A stretch of 14,257 nucleotides of DNA from Candidatus Hydrogenedentota bacterium (lineage in GTDB: Bacteria > Hydrogenedentota > Hydrogenedentia > Hydrogenedentales > CAITNO01). The stretch is from the NCBI GenBank assembly GCA_007124105.1, contig SLFT01000014.1, positions 1-14,257 on the forward strand. The letters run 5' to 3'. Below, piece after piece: positions 7,430-14,257 of the stretch (position 1 is the first letter of the stretch; every line of letters begins with the position of its first letter). A model generated the notes under the pieces. The model was not told where the DNA came from, did not search any database, and was given only the letters and a program-made list of their open reading frames with translations. Made by a program: the position numbers and the translations under genes.

Positions 7430-8427
7430 ACGCGTTTCGCAAACTTGCCCAGCGCATCAGGCGCAATGAACCCCTGCCCGCACCGCTTCGCGCTCTGTTA
7501 TGGGCCGCCTCTTTCGGACAGCGGTTTGGGATGTGGTTGCGATTACAGAGACGGCCTGTGAAAGTGGCGGCGTATGTGGTCAGCTACGGCAACCTCACCG
7601 CCGGCGGCGTCGGAAAAACCCCCGCTGTTATTGAACGCGCTGCCCGAGAAGCGGCCGCCGGAAAACGTGTGGCCATATTGACGCGCGGCTACGGCGGCGC
7701 GCCGGTACGTGAACCGATCGCGCTGGCCCCTGGCCAGGCCGATGCGCAAACTGTTGCGCGTTTCGGCGACGAGGCCGCACTTATCGCGCGACGTGTCCCC
7801 GGTGTATGGATTGTACGCGCCGCCAACCGTGTCGCAGGCGCGCACGTCGCCATCGAGCAGGGGTGCAACCTAATGATTATGGACGACGGGTTTCAGGCAG
7901 TGGCCCTGGCGCGAGATGAAAACATTCTGCTCATTGACGCTACAAATCCCTTTGGCAACAACTGCCTCGTACCGCGCGGCATCCTGCGTGAAGCTCCGGC
8001 GGCAATGAAACGCGCTACAGAAATAATCCTGACCCGATGCGACCAGGCGTCGGAGAACCTGGCGGCTATTGAAAAGGTCATTAACCGTTATGCGCCTGAT
8101 ATACCCATTCGCCGAACACAACACCGCCCTGTCGGTTTGTGGCGGGTGCGCGACGGGAGCGAGGCGCCGCTGGCGCTGCTGCGCAATGCCGCTGTTCGCG
8201 TCGTTTGCGGCATAGGCAATCCCGACGCCTTTGTTGCCCTTCTCCGTGAACTGGGCGCGCGCATCACCGAAATACATAATCTTCCCGACCACGCCGCCAT
8301 ACCCGAAACGCTGCTTGAGGGCTCAGCGCTCACCATAATGACAGAAAAAGACGCTATGCGCATACACAACGCGACATCTCCTGGCGCCTATGCGTTGGCC
8401 ATTTGCCTTGACAGGTATGAATCGTAA
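7426..8427 (+). CDS. lpxK: Tetraacyldisaccharide 4'-kinase LpxK
   Basis: LpxK phosphorylates the 4' position of the lipid A disaccharide, a late step of the Raetz pathway at the inner membrane. The 333-residue product is the usual family length. It has Walker A in GNLTAGGVGKTP (56-67), LTRGYGG (85-91), GDEAAL (114-119), the catalytic/Walker B segment MDDGFQ (152-157), DATNPFGN (171-178), PRGILREAP (183-191), GIGNPDAF (262-269), LPDH with a conserved His (286-289) and TEKDAMRI (306-313). A hydrophobic N-terminal helix at about 20-33 may contact the membrane. The start is the ATG of the ATGA overlap with dprA. An upstream in-frame ATG at 7330 would lengthen the protein by 32 non-conserved residues and overlap dprA by 100 nt, so I reject it. 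No other lipid A genes are in the window. Confidence 0.95.
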   Translation: MNAFRKLAQRIRRNEPLPAPLRALLWAASFGQRFGMWLRLQRRPVKVAAYVVSYGNLTAGGVGKTPAVIERAAREAAAGKRVAILTRGYGGAPVREPIALAPGQADAQTVARFGDEAALIARRVPGVWIVRAANRVAGAHVAIEQGCNLMIMDDGFQAVALARDENILLIDATNPFGNNCLVPRGILREAPAAMKRATEIILTRCDQASENLAAIEKVINRYAPDIPIRRTQHRPVGLWRVRDGSEAPLALLRNAAVRVVCGIGNPDAFVALLRELGARITEIHNLPDHAAIPETLLEGSALTIMTEKDAMRIHNATSPGAYALAICLDRYES

Positions 8428-8455
8428 TACGGGTTAAAACGAAGAAGACGGCTTC

Positions 8456-8476
8456 GGTCAAGGCGTATCCTGGACC
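8456..8476. terminator. Weak hairpin at the convergent lpxK / larA-like junction
   Basis: GGTC-a-AGG, loop CGTAT, CCT-g-GACC form a seven-pair stem with one mismatch, in the 67-nt gap between two convergent genes. There is no proper U-tract on either strand, so it is at best a weak or bidirectional terminator. Confidence 0.25.
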
Positions 8477-8494
8477 AAAAGCTACAAATGCCTG

Positions 8495-9778
8495 TCATGG
8501 CTCGTAACGCACAACGGTATATGCGGCCTGAGGCATCAGATAACAGGTGGGCTCAGAGACGCCACTGTCTCGAAAGTACCGTTGTACCTGTTGTAGGGCG
8601 TTCTCGAGCGATGGGGATTTCGACGCGCCTGTCAACGCTGTATCCTGCTCGTTCAGTTCCGTAATAAGAATGGCTTGTGGCGCTTTTTCGAGGGTGGATA
8701 GTGCGGTCTGGCCGTTAATGTCGGGACATTTCCGTAGCGCCGCAGCGACTGTTTCCGGATCGCCCATCTCGAGGTAACGGCGAAACCCGTCGCCGCCAAG
8801 CCCCTCGGACGCGGGCGCCAGCAATATGATGCGTCCGTTGGGTTTCAACGCGTTGTATGCGTTAAACAATGCTTTGTGACATTGGATAAAATTGGGCGCG
8901 TCGCTCGTGGCCGCGATAACCAGGTCGGCTTGTTCGGCAACAGAGACGCAATAGACTTCGCTGGCGAGACTGCACGCCTGACGGTGTGCGGCATTCAGTT
9001 CTCCCGCAAACACGCCGATAATAGAACCATTGCTTCCAAGCACGGTGTTTACGATAAACGTGGGTGGACGCAGTTGCGCCGCCTCGAGCAGGTCCTCCGC
9101 AACAGGGTTACCATCTAATACGCAAATCTGGACGCGTGGACCAAGGGTCGGTGCGGTGGGATGCAGGCTGCGCGCATGGTTCTGGGCGATAGTGTCCGCG
9201 CCGGCAAGGCCGGGAACAAGCGCCTTACGGCCGCCGCCGAATCCGGCAAAATAATGGGGCATCGCCGCACCGGTCAGGATAAGATGATCGCAGTCGCAAG
9301 CGCGTTGATTCAGCGTCACAACAGTACCTCGTGAAGTGACGCCCACGGCAACGAGGGCTGCGGCATCGTGTGCGTTGTGATTGTGAACGCGAGCGCGGAA
9401 ACGCGCGTACAGAGACTTGCCAAGAATATGCGCCTGTTCGTCTGATGTGGCAGGACGGTGTACGCCGGTTGCTACAAGAAACGATATCCGCTGTTCACTA
9501 ATTCCGCGTTCGCTTAGCCAGGAAACCAGGCGTGGCAGCGCCTCGTCTACGCCTGTATGCCGGGAAGCGTCAGATACCGCAATAGCCACTGTATCGCCGG
9601 GGCTGAACCGTTCCGATAAAGGCGCGCGCAGGCCGATGGGCGCATTTAGTGCCGCATCCAGCGCTGCGCCCGCATCGGCAAGGGCGGGACGCTGTGTCGC
9701 GCTCAGAACGCCCAGGCAACGGGCTTGGGATAATGGCGCGGATACTGTGTCCGCGCCATATTTCATGGAAACAATCAT
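8495..9778 (-). CDS. LarA-family nickel-pincer racemase/epimerase (lactate racemase-like)
   Basis: This 427-residue protein belongs to the LarA family (DUF2088 plus C-terminal domain). These enzymes use the nickel-pincer nucleotide cofactor to racemise or epimerise 2-hydroxy acids. All residues described for Lactobacillus plantarum LarA appear to be present: D70 and R73 (SDASRHTG), H107 (ATGVHRP), H175 and the cofactor-bearing Lys K185 (HYFAGFGGGRKALVPG), H201 (IAQNHARS), and Q299 and K302 (NFIQCHKAL). The enzyme should be competent if cofactor is supplied. Cofactor genes larB, larC and larE are not in the window. The family has many substrates beyond lactate, so I give no larA symbol. The gene starts 3 nt after the membrane-protein stop and is the last gene of the PilZ-led unit. 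A second in-frame ATG occurs at codon 5. Confidence 0.9.
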   Translation of the reverse strand: MIVSMKYGADTVSAPLSQARCLGVLSATQRPALADAGAALDAALNAPIGLRAPLSERFSPGDTVAIAVSDASRHTGVDEALPRLVSWLSERGISEQRISFLVATGVHRPATSDEQAHILGKSLYARFRARVHNHNAHDAAALVAVGVTSRGTVVTLNQRACDCDHLILTGAAMPHYFAGFGGGRKALVPGLAGADTIAQNHARSLHPTAPTLGPRVQICVLDGNPVAEDLLEAAQLRPPTFIVNTVLGSNGSIIGVFAGELNAAHRQACSLASEVYCVSVAEQADLVIAATSDAPNFIQCHKALFNAYNALKPNGRIILLAPASEGLGGDGFRRYLEMGDPETVAAALRKCPDINGQTALSTLEKAPQAILITELNEQDTALTGASKSPSLENALQQVQRYFRDSGVSEPTCYLMPQAAYTVVRYEP

Positions 9779-9781
9779 GTG

Positions 9782-10519
9782 TCAGAAGTCCAGGGGATTG
9801 TCTTCCACCGGCGGCAGGGTTCGATGATGCATGCACAGGCGCCATACCAGCACAAAGATGAATACGTCAAGCATCATCAACGGGACGTCGGTAACCGAAA
9901 GGAACAGTAAATTGGCAAGCATGTTGTCCGTGGCGCCGGCCATGCGCGCGCTTGCCAGGGCGTATTGGATGAAACCGATGGCAAAGGGAAACACTGCCAG
10001 AGAAAGGAGGCGTCCCAGGGGGCGCAACGCCTCGCCCAGTTCGCTCCAGTCAAGCGCGCCCCAATGCATAATGCAGGCGCCAGCAGGCATGGCCGCCACA
10101 TGAGCCGCCATGATCAACAGTTCCATGAAAGCGGCGGCATCTTCGATATCCGCTCCCAGAAGACGCGTTTGAATGTCAATAAGGGTAATCAGGAAAAGAT
10201 TGATGATAAACCAGATGACAAAGAACCGTTGCAGTGCGTCTTGTGTACCCTTGTATTTCCAGAGAGGAACGTCTATGGCGGCGCCTAGCTGGGCCAGAAA
10301 TACGGCCTGCGCTGCGCTCGCGGCTACCGCCAGGTACAAGGCTGCCATCAGCCGCGCCGCGGCAAATAACTGGGGGTGTGCATCTTCGGAAAGGCCATGT
10401 TGCGCTGCGAAGGCAAGAAGTCGGTAGGAAATCAATGTAAGCATGATGGCAACGATATACCGCGCCACTGCGGCGCCGTGTCGCTGCATGTCCTTCAGCG
10501 CCTCTGCCGGAAGGTTCAT
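9782..10519 (-). CDS. Unknown membrane protein with about six transmembrane segments
   Basis: I do not recognise this 245-residue protein. Hydrophobic segments lie at about 18-40, 50-78, 92-114, 127-150, 168-190 and 203-230, which suggests six membrane helices. The cytoplasmic-type ends carry few motifs, and the tail is short and acidic (PPVEDNPLDF). No transporter or enzyme signature is visible. The first and third segments could fit a Yip1-like or DUF-type integral membrane fold, but this is speculation. Its ATG overlaps the PilZ gene stop (ATGA), and its stop is 3 nt before the LarA-like start. The ribosome binding site is weak, which fits translational coupling. Its place between a c-di-GMP receptor and a racemase suggests a linked role. 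Confidence 0.75.
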   Translation of the reverse strand: MNLPAEALKDMQRHGAAVARYIVAIMLTLISYRLLAFAAQHGLSEDAHPQLFAAARLMAALYLAVAASAAQAVFLAQLGAAIDVPLWKYKGTQDALQRFFVIWFIINLFLITLIDIQTRLLGADIEDAAAFMELLIMAAHVAAMPAGACIMHWGALDWSELGEALRPLGRLLSLAVFPFAIGFIQYALASARMAGATDNMLANLLFLSVTDVPLMMLDVFIFVLVWRLCMHHRTLPPVEDNPLDF

Positions 10520-11607
10520 TGTGCTTGTTCTGCTTCGTCGGGCTTCGGCGTTTCAGAGGCATTCTGTCGTTTCGTATCGGCCACATAGCTGTCTATCGCT
10601 TCCTGCTGTGTGGGCGTAATATCCGCGAACGCCGCACGAAGCAGGGTGCGATCACTTGCCAAAGCGACAGTGTCCACAATGTGCGCAAAAACCGTGAAAG
10701 GCGGCATATACTTGTCGCCAAGCGTTATTGTCACCCGCGCGTACGCATTTGTCGGCGGCGCGGAATCAAGAAGCATCGCGGCGAACCCGCCCGCGCTCAG
10801 GTTCATGAATGTACCCGACCCTTGCCGGACAGGCTCGTTCTGATACAGCCAGGTCAAAGGATCATTGATCCATTCTTCGGGCATCACAAACAGCTCTATC
10901 GAAGCGGGACGGGTATAAGCCGAGCGCTCATGGGCGCGCATTTGTAAACGTTTCATCTCAAATACATGCCCAAACATGAGCCGCACGGGATTCGAGCGGA
11001 TGGCCGCAACCTCGGCGACTATCTCGTAACGGGCGTCTCCGTCATGGCAGGCGTGTATCAGGTAACCGCTGCCCGGTGAAACATCGGCCACCATCTCCGT
11101 CTTGCGCGGCGCCAGGTAGAAGTATGCGTCATTGACGCGCTTGATATAAAACTCGCGCATGGGACAACTCGCTTCATCAGCCGGCCGTGCGCTAATCTTC
11201 TTTTTTTCTTCCAAGTCAAGCGTGGATGTCCAATGCGCCCCTTCGGGCACCGTGTCAAGACCAAGCGCATCGCGAATTTCCCGCAATAATTCGCCCATCT
11301 TTTCACGTTGTGATGTTCCTGTAATCGCGTCAATCTGTTCACGAACGCAGCGATCATATTCATGCCGATACGTCAGCGCTTCGTAAGGACTGTCTGCTGC
11401 GTAACGCTTCAGCATAGCCGCCAAAACGAGCCACTGGTCCGGGGCAAGTCCTTTGACGTCCGCGTATTGCTTCGCTTCCTGCCACTCAGGCGACAACGCG
11501 GCCTGCCGATAGCGCAGCATGGCCAGGATCAAAATAAGAACAAGGACACAGCCGACTAACGCGGCAATCAGTGCAGGCGAAAGAACAACGGGCAACGATT
11601 CAAACAT
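10516..11607 (-). CDS. Membrane-anchored PilZ-domain (c-di-GMP-binding) protein
   Basis: This 363-residue protein has one N-terminal membrane helix (about 8-31), a mostly helical region (about 40-120), a YcgR-like N-terminal beta domain (about 125-215) and a PilZ domain (about 220-335). The c-di-GMP-binding signature is complete: R224-x-x-x-R228 in MRAHERS, and NLSAGG at 269-274, fitting (D/N)xSxxG. It should therefore bind c-di-GMP at the inner face of the membrane. The C-terminal 25 residues are charged and probably disordered. It heads a tight unit with the six-helix membrane protein (ATGA overlap) and the LarA-like enzyme. The YcgR architecture usually brakes flagella or controls exopolysaccharide, but no such genes are near, so its target is open. 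Confidence 0.9.
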   Translation of the reverse strand: MFESLPVVLSPALIAALVGCVLVLILILAMLRYRQAALSPEWQEAKQYADVKGLAPDQWLVLAAMLKRYAADSPYEALTYRHEYDRCVREQIDAITGTSQREKMGELLREIRDALGLDTVPEGAHWTSTLDLEEKKKISARPADEASCPMREFYIKRVNDAYFYLAPRKTEMVADVSPGSGYLIHACHDGDARYEIVAEVAAIRSNPVRLMFGHVFEMKRLQMRAHERSAYTRPASIELFVMPEEWINDPLTWLYQNEPVRQGSGTFMNLSAGGFAAMLLDSAPPTNAYARVTITLGDKYMPPFTVFAHIVDTVALASDRTLLRAAFADITPTQQEAIDSYVADTKRQNASETPKPDEAEQAQ

Positions 11608-11723
11608 ACTTCCACTATCCCCATGAAGTTGCGTTCATTACGGACGCGGGCCGGTATCACGGTCGCGTGCCAGCCGATATGTATTACACACTTTCTACAT
11701 ACAGCGCTATCATACCGAGCAAC

Positions 11724-11752
11724 ATTATACTGGATGCAGGACGTACGCGCAA
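11724..11752 (-). promoter_or_regulatory. Candidate promoter for the PilZ-membrane protein-LarA-like operon
   Basis: On the minus strand TTGCGC (complement of 11747-11752), a 17-nt spacer and a perfect TATAAT (complement of 11724-11729) lie in the 155-bp gap after the XPB-like gene. The predicted leader is about 110 nt. This suggests the three-gene operon can be transcribed separately from the gene before it. Confidence 0.4.
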
Positions 11753-11762
11753 GGAAAGCAAG

Positions 11763-13598
11763 CTACTTGACGACAAACCCCTCTTTTTCAAGGGCCTGCT
11801 TGAGTTCCGCCCGTGAAAGATTTCGATACCGCAACGCCTTACGCGTGTCAATGGTTTCCAGGTGCTCCCGCCAGCGTCTGTGATGCTCCAACTCTGCGAC
11901 AACCAGCGGATCGTCTGTCTCGATAACATGCCACGTTCGCAACCGTACCTGCTTGGCGGCGCCGCGCCAATCCTTCAGCGTGACAAGTACGTTCTCTGGC
12001 AGCGGGTCACGGCTGTGGTCCAGCAGAAACGCAATAAACGCGTCTGGGTTGCGACCCTCCTGCATAGCGCGCACAAAGGAATCGCGGGTAAGACGATACA
12101 CAATAACGCGGCTTGCGCTGATCCGTTCGGCAAAGGTTTCCAGCGGCACGGTCAGCAGCGGGTCCATGTCTTCCACCGCAGCGACAATTTCGTAGTTGGG
12201 CTGTACTACGAACCGGCCCGCGTGTGGAGGGTACTGCTCCGACAGCATCTCCAAATCCGTCCCTCCAAGGAGCGCGTCGCCAAGCGCTGAAACGCGGAAA
12301 CAGGGCTCACCATCAACCTCACCGCGATCAATGATCCCCAGCCAGAAAAAGGTTTCTTCCATCAAGCGGGCCAGTCGCGTCTCAATGCCGCCGCTGACGC
12401 TGGGCGCCACATACTCGTAATGAGCGCCCACATGCTTGATCCGAGGCGCGTCGGATTGGTCAACAAGCGTTTTCACGTATTCCAAAAAATCCATCACACG
12501 ATGCCATGAACCCGGCTTTAATTCTTCAATGGCCTGTTCAAACAAGGCGTATGCGTTCTGGCTCTCGCCTTGCGAAATCAACCAATCGCATACAAGGCGG
12601 TGACGTTGAATTCGGGACATGCCCACCACCTCCTCTATCGTCCCGCCGCGAAGCGTGTTGTCAACCCGGGCCACCCAGCCCAGACCTTCGGCAACCCACA
12701 AGCAGGTGTTCAACAATGAGTCGTCGCCCGCGGTCAACACCTTCTCCAGGCGGTTTCTGTCGCCCGCAAACAATTCGCCATCGTTACGCAGCCGGACGTG
12801 TCGCGCCGCGGTAGCCGCCGTTACCCGACATATCTGGTCTGAAAAGGCCAGTTCCTCGGCATACACCTCTTTCGGCGTGGTTTTCAGCGGCTTCAGTTTA
12901 CTCGTTCCGCCGCCGGCCTCGCCCCGCATACTCTTCCTGCACGTACGCAATTCTTTTAGTAACGCCGCGGCGCGAACAAGCCGCTCTTCGGCGTCGAAGC
13001 GAAACAACTCGAAACAGGCGCAACCTTGAAATAACTCCCAAAGCGCTTGCTCAATCTCATATTCGGCGCCGCCATGCAACGCGTAAAGCTGCGAGATGTT
13101 GACAACGCCGTCCTTGGACTGCCACAGGATGTCAAACAACTCGCGGGCGGGCGACGAAAACTCGCGAGACGCTACATAGTTCAACACCGAGTCAGGATGT
13201 TTATAGATGTTGTTCAACGCCTGTTCGAACAATTCCTTTTTCGAAAGGCTGCCGCTCAGCCCAAGACGTTCCTCCAGACGCTGCAAGTCCTGGTCGGGAA
13301 GGTTGCGAATACGGTGCATCAATGCGGTTACATCGCCATGACTTTCGAGCCCCTCCAAAATGCGCTTTACCGCGTGAATCCCCTCGGGAGCAAGTCGGAT
13401 TTTAGTAAGGTCGGTGTACAGCAACTTGTGATTCAGGTCAACAAGGTACTCCACTTCCTCCTCGGATAGTTCTAATTTCCGCGAAAGGAACCGAGGCGTT
13501 AAACCGGCGCGGCTTCCATGCGACAATTCCTTGGCGATCAGGAATGTCGCGCGGCTGATGCCTTCCATCGAAGCCAGTAAACTCGCGCGGTGACGCAT
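11763..13598 (-). CDS. Stand-alone XPB-type helicase-associated domain protein (Helicase_C_3-like)
   Basis: This 611-residue, largely helical protein has no Walker A or DEAD/DEAH motif and so is not itself a helicase. Residues 461-560 (from GRFVVQPNYEIVAAVEDMDPLL through ISASRVIVYRLTRDSFVRAM to NVLVTLKDW) resemble the domain found N-terminal to the motor in XPB/Ssl2 helicases, annotated in bacteria as helicase-associated or Helicase_C_3. That domain also occurs in stand-alone bacterial proteins. The N-terminal 200 residues look like tandem winged-helix units, and SLSKKELFEQALNNI (117-131) is reminiscent of a SAP-like or Rho-N-like helix pair; this is tentative. A role in DNA repair or transcription is inferred only. 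The start has a strong ribosome binding site (GGAGG, complement of 13609-13613, 10 nt away). No XPB helicase gene is in the window. Confidence 0.75.
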   Translation of the reverse strand: MRHRASLLASMEGISRATFLIAKELSHGSRAGLTPRFLSRKLELSEEEVEYLVDLNHKLLYTDLTKIRLAPEGIHAVKRILEGLESHGDVTALMHRIRNLPDQDLQRLEERLGLSGSLSKKELFEQALNNIYKHPDSVLNYVASREFSSPARELFDILWQSKDGVVNISQLYALHGGAEYEIEQALWELFQGCACFELFRFDAEERLVRAAALLKELRTCRKSMRGEAGGGTSKLKPLKTTPKEVYAEELAFSDQICRVTAATAARHVRLRNDGELFAGDRNRLEKVLTAGDDSLLNTCLWVAEGLGWVARVDNTLRGGTIEEVVGMSRIQRHRLVCDWLISQGESQNAYALFEQAIEELKPGSWHRVMDFLEYVKTLVDQSDAPRIKHVGAHYEYVAPSVSGGIETRLARLMEETFFWLGIIDRGEVDGEPCFRVSALGDALLGGTDLEMLSEQYPPHAGRFVVQPNYEIVAAVEDMDPLLTVPLETFAERISASRVIVYRLTRDSFVRAMQEGRNPDAFIAFLLDHSRDPLPENVLVTLKDWRGAAKQVRLRTWHVIETDDPLVVAELEHHRRWREHLETIDTRKALRYRNLSRAELKQALEKEGFVVK

Positions 13599-13608
13599 TA
13601 CAAAACAA

Positions 13609-13613
13609 CCTCC
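13609..13613 (-). promoter_or_regulatory. Ribosome binding site of the XPB-like gene
   Basis: The complement reads GGAGG, 10 nt upstream of the ATG at 13598. It is the best Shine-Dalgarno match on this strand and fixes the start. Confidence 0.6.
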
Positions 13614-13656
13614 AGAAATCAGAAACCAACCCTTGAAAAATGGAAATGAAAGCCTT

Positions 13657-13673
13657 CATTATAGTATATAATG
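13657..13673. repeat. Perfect inverted repeat over the -10 region
   Basis: CATTATA, spacer GTA, TATAATG: two perfect 7-nt arms 3 nt apart. Each arm contains a consensus -10 hexamer, one per strand. It could be a repressor operator or a bidirectional -10 region. A good -35 exists only on the minus side. Confidence 0.45.
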
Positions 13674-13687
13674 GCGCTGACTGACAA
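13658..13687 (-). promoter_or_regulatory. Predicted promoter of the XPB-like gene
   Basis: On the minus strand TTGTCA (complement of 13682-13687, 5 of 6 matches), an 18-nt spacer and TATAAT (complement of 13658-13663, 6 of 6) form the best promoter in the window. The leader would be about 55 nt. Confidence 0.55.
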
Positions 13688-14126
13688 GGTCGGCGCAGCG
13701 GCCGCGATCAAGGCGGCGCCGATGCCGCTGCCCGATGCGTGGGTGGTAGCCACGGAGAATGAACTGCCCCTTGGAGGGCAAACCGCTGATGGCCATTTAT
13801 CGCGTGGAGAATATTGTCTTGGAAAATGTGAATCGCCAGTGGGAGAACGCGGGCGAGGCATGGGGTCGCTTCGTGGATGCGCAGGACACCGACCGCATTG
13901 ACACTGGCGGCGTGGTACACAGCGGTTCGTCATCCCCGAGAACTAACCTGGATATTTGGGTATGGCGGGTCAAACATCGTCAGCGGCAGCGCGATATCAT
14001 GCTTCGCGTCGTGCAACTGCGTCGCAACACCGATTAAACCTGACGCTAACCAGTATGGTATTTGCGAATCCAGCAATGATCCGTGCCGGAGAGCGCGAAG
14101 GTGTTGAGGAAGATAAAGAGGATGTT
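13674..14126. other. Unassigned stretch with no convincing gene
   Basis: About 450 bp carry only short competing frames. On the plus strand 13671-13901, 13759-14037 and 13877-14107 overlap in three different frames. On the minus strand an ATG-less frame from about 14124 to 13950 is also open (it includes DAKHDIALPLTMFDPPYPNI). None has a recognised domain or a good ribosome binding site. It may be a decayed gene, a regulatory spacer or a repetitive intergenic element ending in the tandem repeat. Confidence 0.4.
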
Positions 14127-14257
14127 ATGATTTCCGAAGACATACACGAGAGGCACGAGAGTCATGGGAGTCATGGGAGTCATGAGAGTCATGAGAGTCA
14201 TGAGAGTCATGAGAGTCATGAGAGTCATGAGAGTCATGAGAGTCATGAGAGTCATGA
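14127..14257 (+). CDS. Possible His-Glu-Ser repeat peptide, open at the window end
   Basis: An ATG at 14127 is preceded by AAAGAGG (14115-14121), 5 nt away. The frame reads MISEDIHER, then HES, HGS, HGS, and HES repeated to the window end, for at least 43 residues. The two oldest-looking units (14145-14162) use CAC where later ones use CAT, a silent His change in this frame, which mildly favours this reading. No known family is recognised, and the frame may simply be a by-product of a microsatellite. The same DNA read on the minus strand gives a Met-Thr-Leu repeat. Confidence 0.3.
   Translation, partial: MISEDIHERHESHGSHGSHESHESHESHESHESHESHESHESH
14145..14257. repeat. 9-bp tandem repeat array (consensus CATGAGAGT)
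   Basis: Twelve full 9-bp units and five bases of a thirteenth run to the window edge. The first two are CACGAGAGG and CACGAGAGT, the next two CATGGGAGT, and the remaining eight identical CATGAGAGT. Each perfect junction contains the palindrome TCATGA. Units become uniform toward the right, as in a recently expanded array. The full length is not visible. Confidence 0.97.

Noticed and set aside
9417..9827. 136-codon plus-strand frame
   Set aside because: It is antisense to the LarA-like catalytic region and is Arg/Ser/Ala-rich shadow sequence.
10519..10947. 142-codon plus-strand frame
   Set aside because: It is antisense to the PilZ domain, whose c-di-GMP motif is intact on the other strand.
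14145..14257. CRISPR array
   Set aside because: The units are 9 bp and directly abut, with no spacers and no cas genes.
1..14257. tRNA, rRNA, insertion sequence, phage or integrase genes
   Set aside because: No cloverleaf, rRNA core sequence, transposase motif or terminal repeats were seen by eye on either strand.

Overview
The window is about 14.3 kb of moderately GC-rich bacterial chromosome. It contains ten well-supported protein genes, one possible repeat-protein gene running off the right edge, and one stretch I cannot assign. An LpxK gene implies a diderm that makes lipid A. A Tat-exported Cys-type sulfatase, a DUF1080 (3-keto-disaccharide hydrolase-like) secreted protein and a secreted HEAT-repeat protein together suggest the Planctomycetota/Verrucomicrobiota/Lentisphaerota/Hydrogenedentota sphere. 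Hydrogenedentota is my best guess. This is an inference from gene content, not a demonstrated placement. There are no rRNA or tRNA genes, CRISPR arrays, transposases or phage genes.

Left part (1-5207): a Tat-exported sulfatase on the minus strand ends at an early in-frame stop. Across a 344-bp promoter-bearing divergent spacer lies a large hybrid sensor histidine kinase (three PAS-type domains, HisKA, HATPase and receiver) on the plus strand. A secreted HEAT-repeat protein follows it.

Middle (5208-8427, plus strand): a 289-bp leader carrying a promoter candidate and overlapping inverted repeats precedes the secreted DUF1080 protein. Then come dprA (DNA uptake and recombination) and lpxK (lipid A 4'-kinase). 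dprA and lpxK share an ATGA stop/start overlap. A weak hairpin sits at the convergent junction with the next block.

Right part (13598-8495, minus strand): a stand-alone protein with an XPB-type helicase-associated domain (Helicase_C_3-like) is followed by a very tight three-gene unit. That unit is a membrane-anchored PilZ (c-di-GMP effector) protein, an unknown protein with about six membrane segments, and a LarA-family nickel-pincer (lactate racemase-like) enzyme with all its catalytic ligands. The last three genes overlap or are 3 nt apart, so they probably act together. A c-di-GMP sensor coupled to a membrane protein and a LarA-like racemase/epimerase is the most unusual arrangement here.

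Far right (13657-14257): a perfect inverted repeat overlaps the predicted promoter of the XPB-like gene. About 450 bp without a convincing gene follow, then a 9-bp tandem repeat reaching the window end. In one frame, behind a plausible ribosome binding site, the repeat encodes a His-Glu-Ser repeat peptide.
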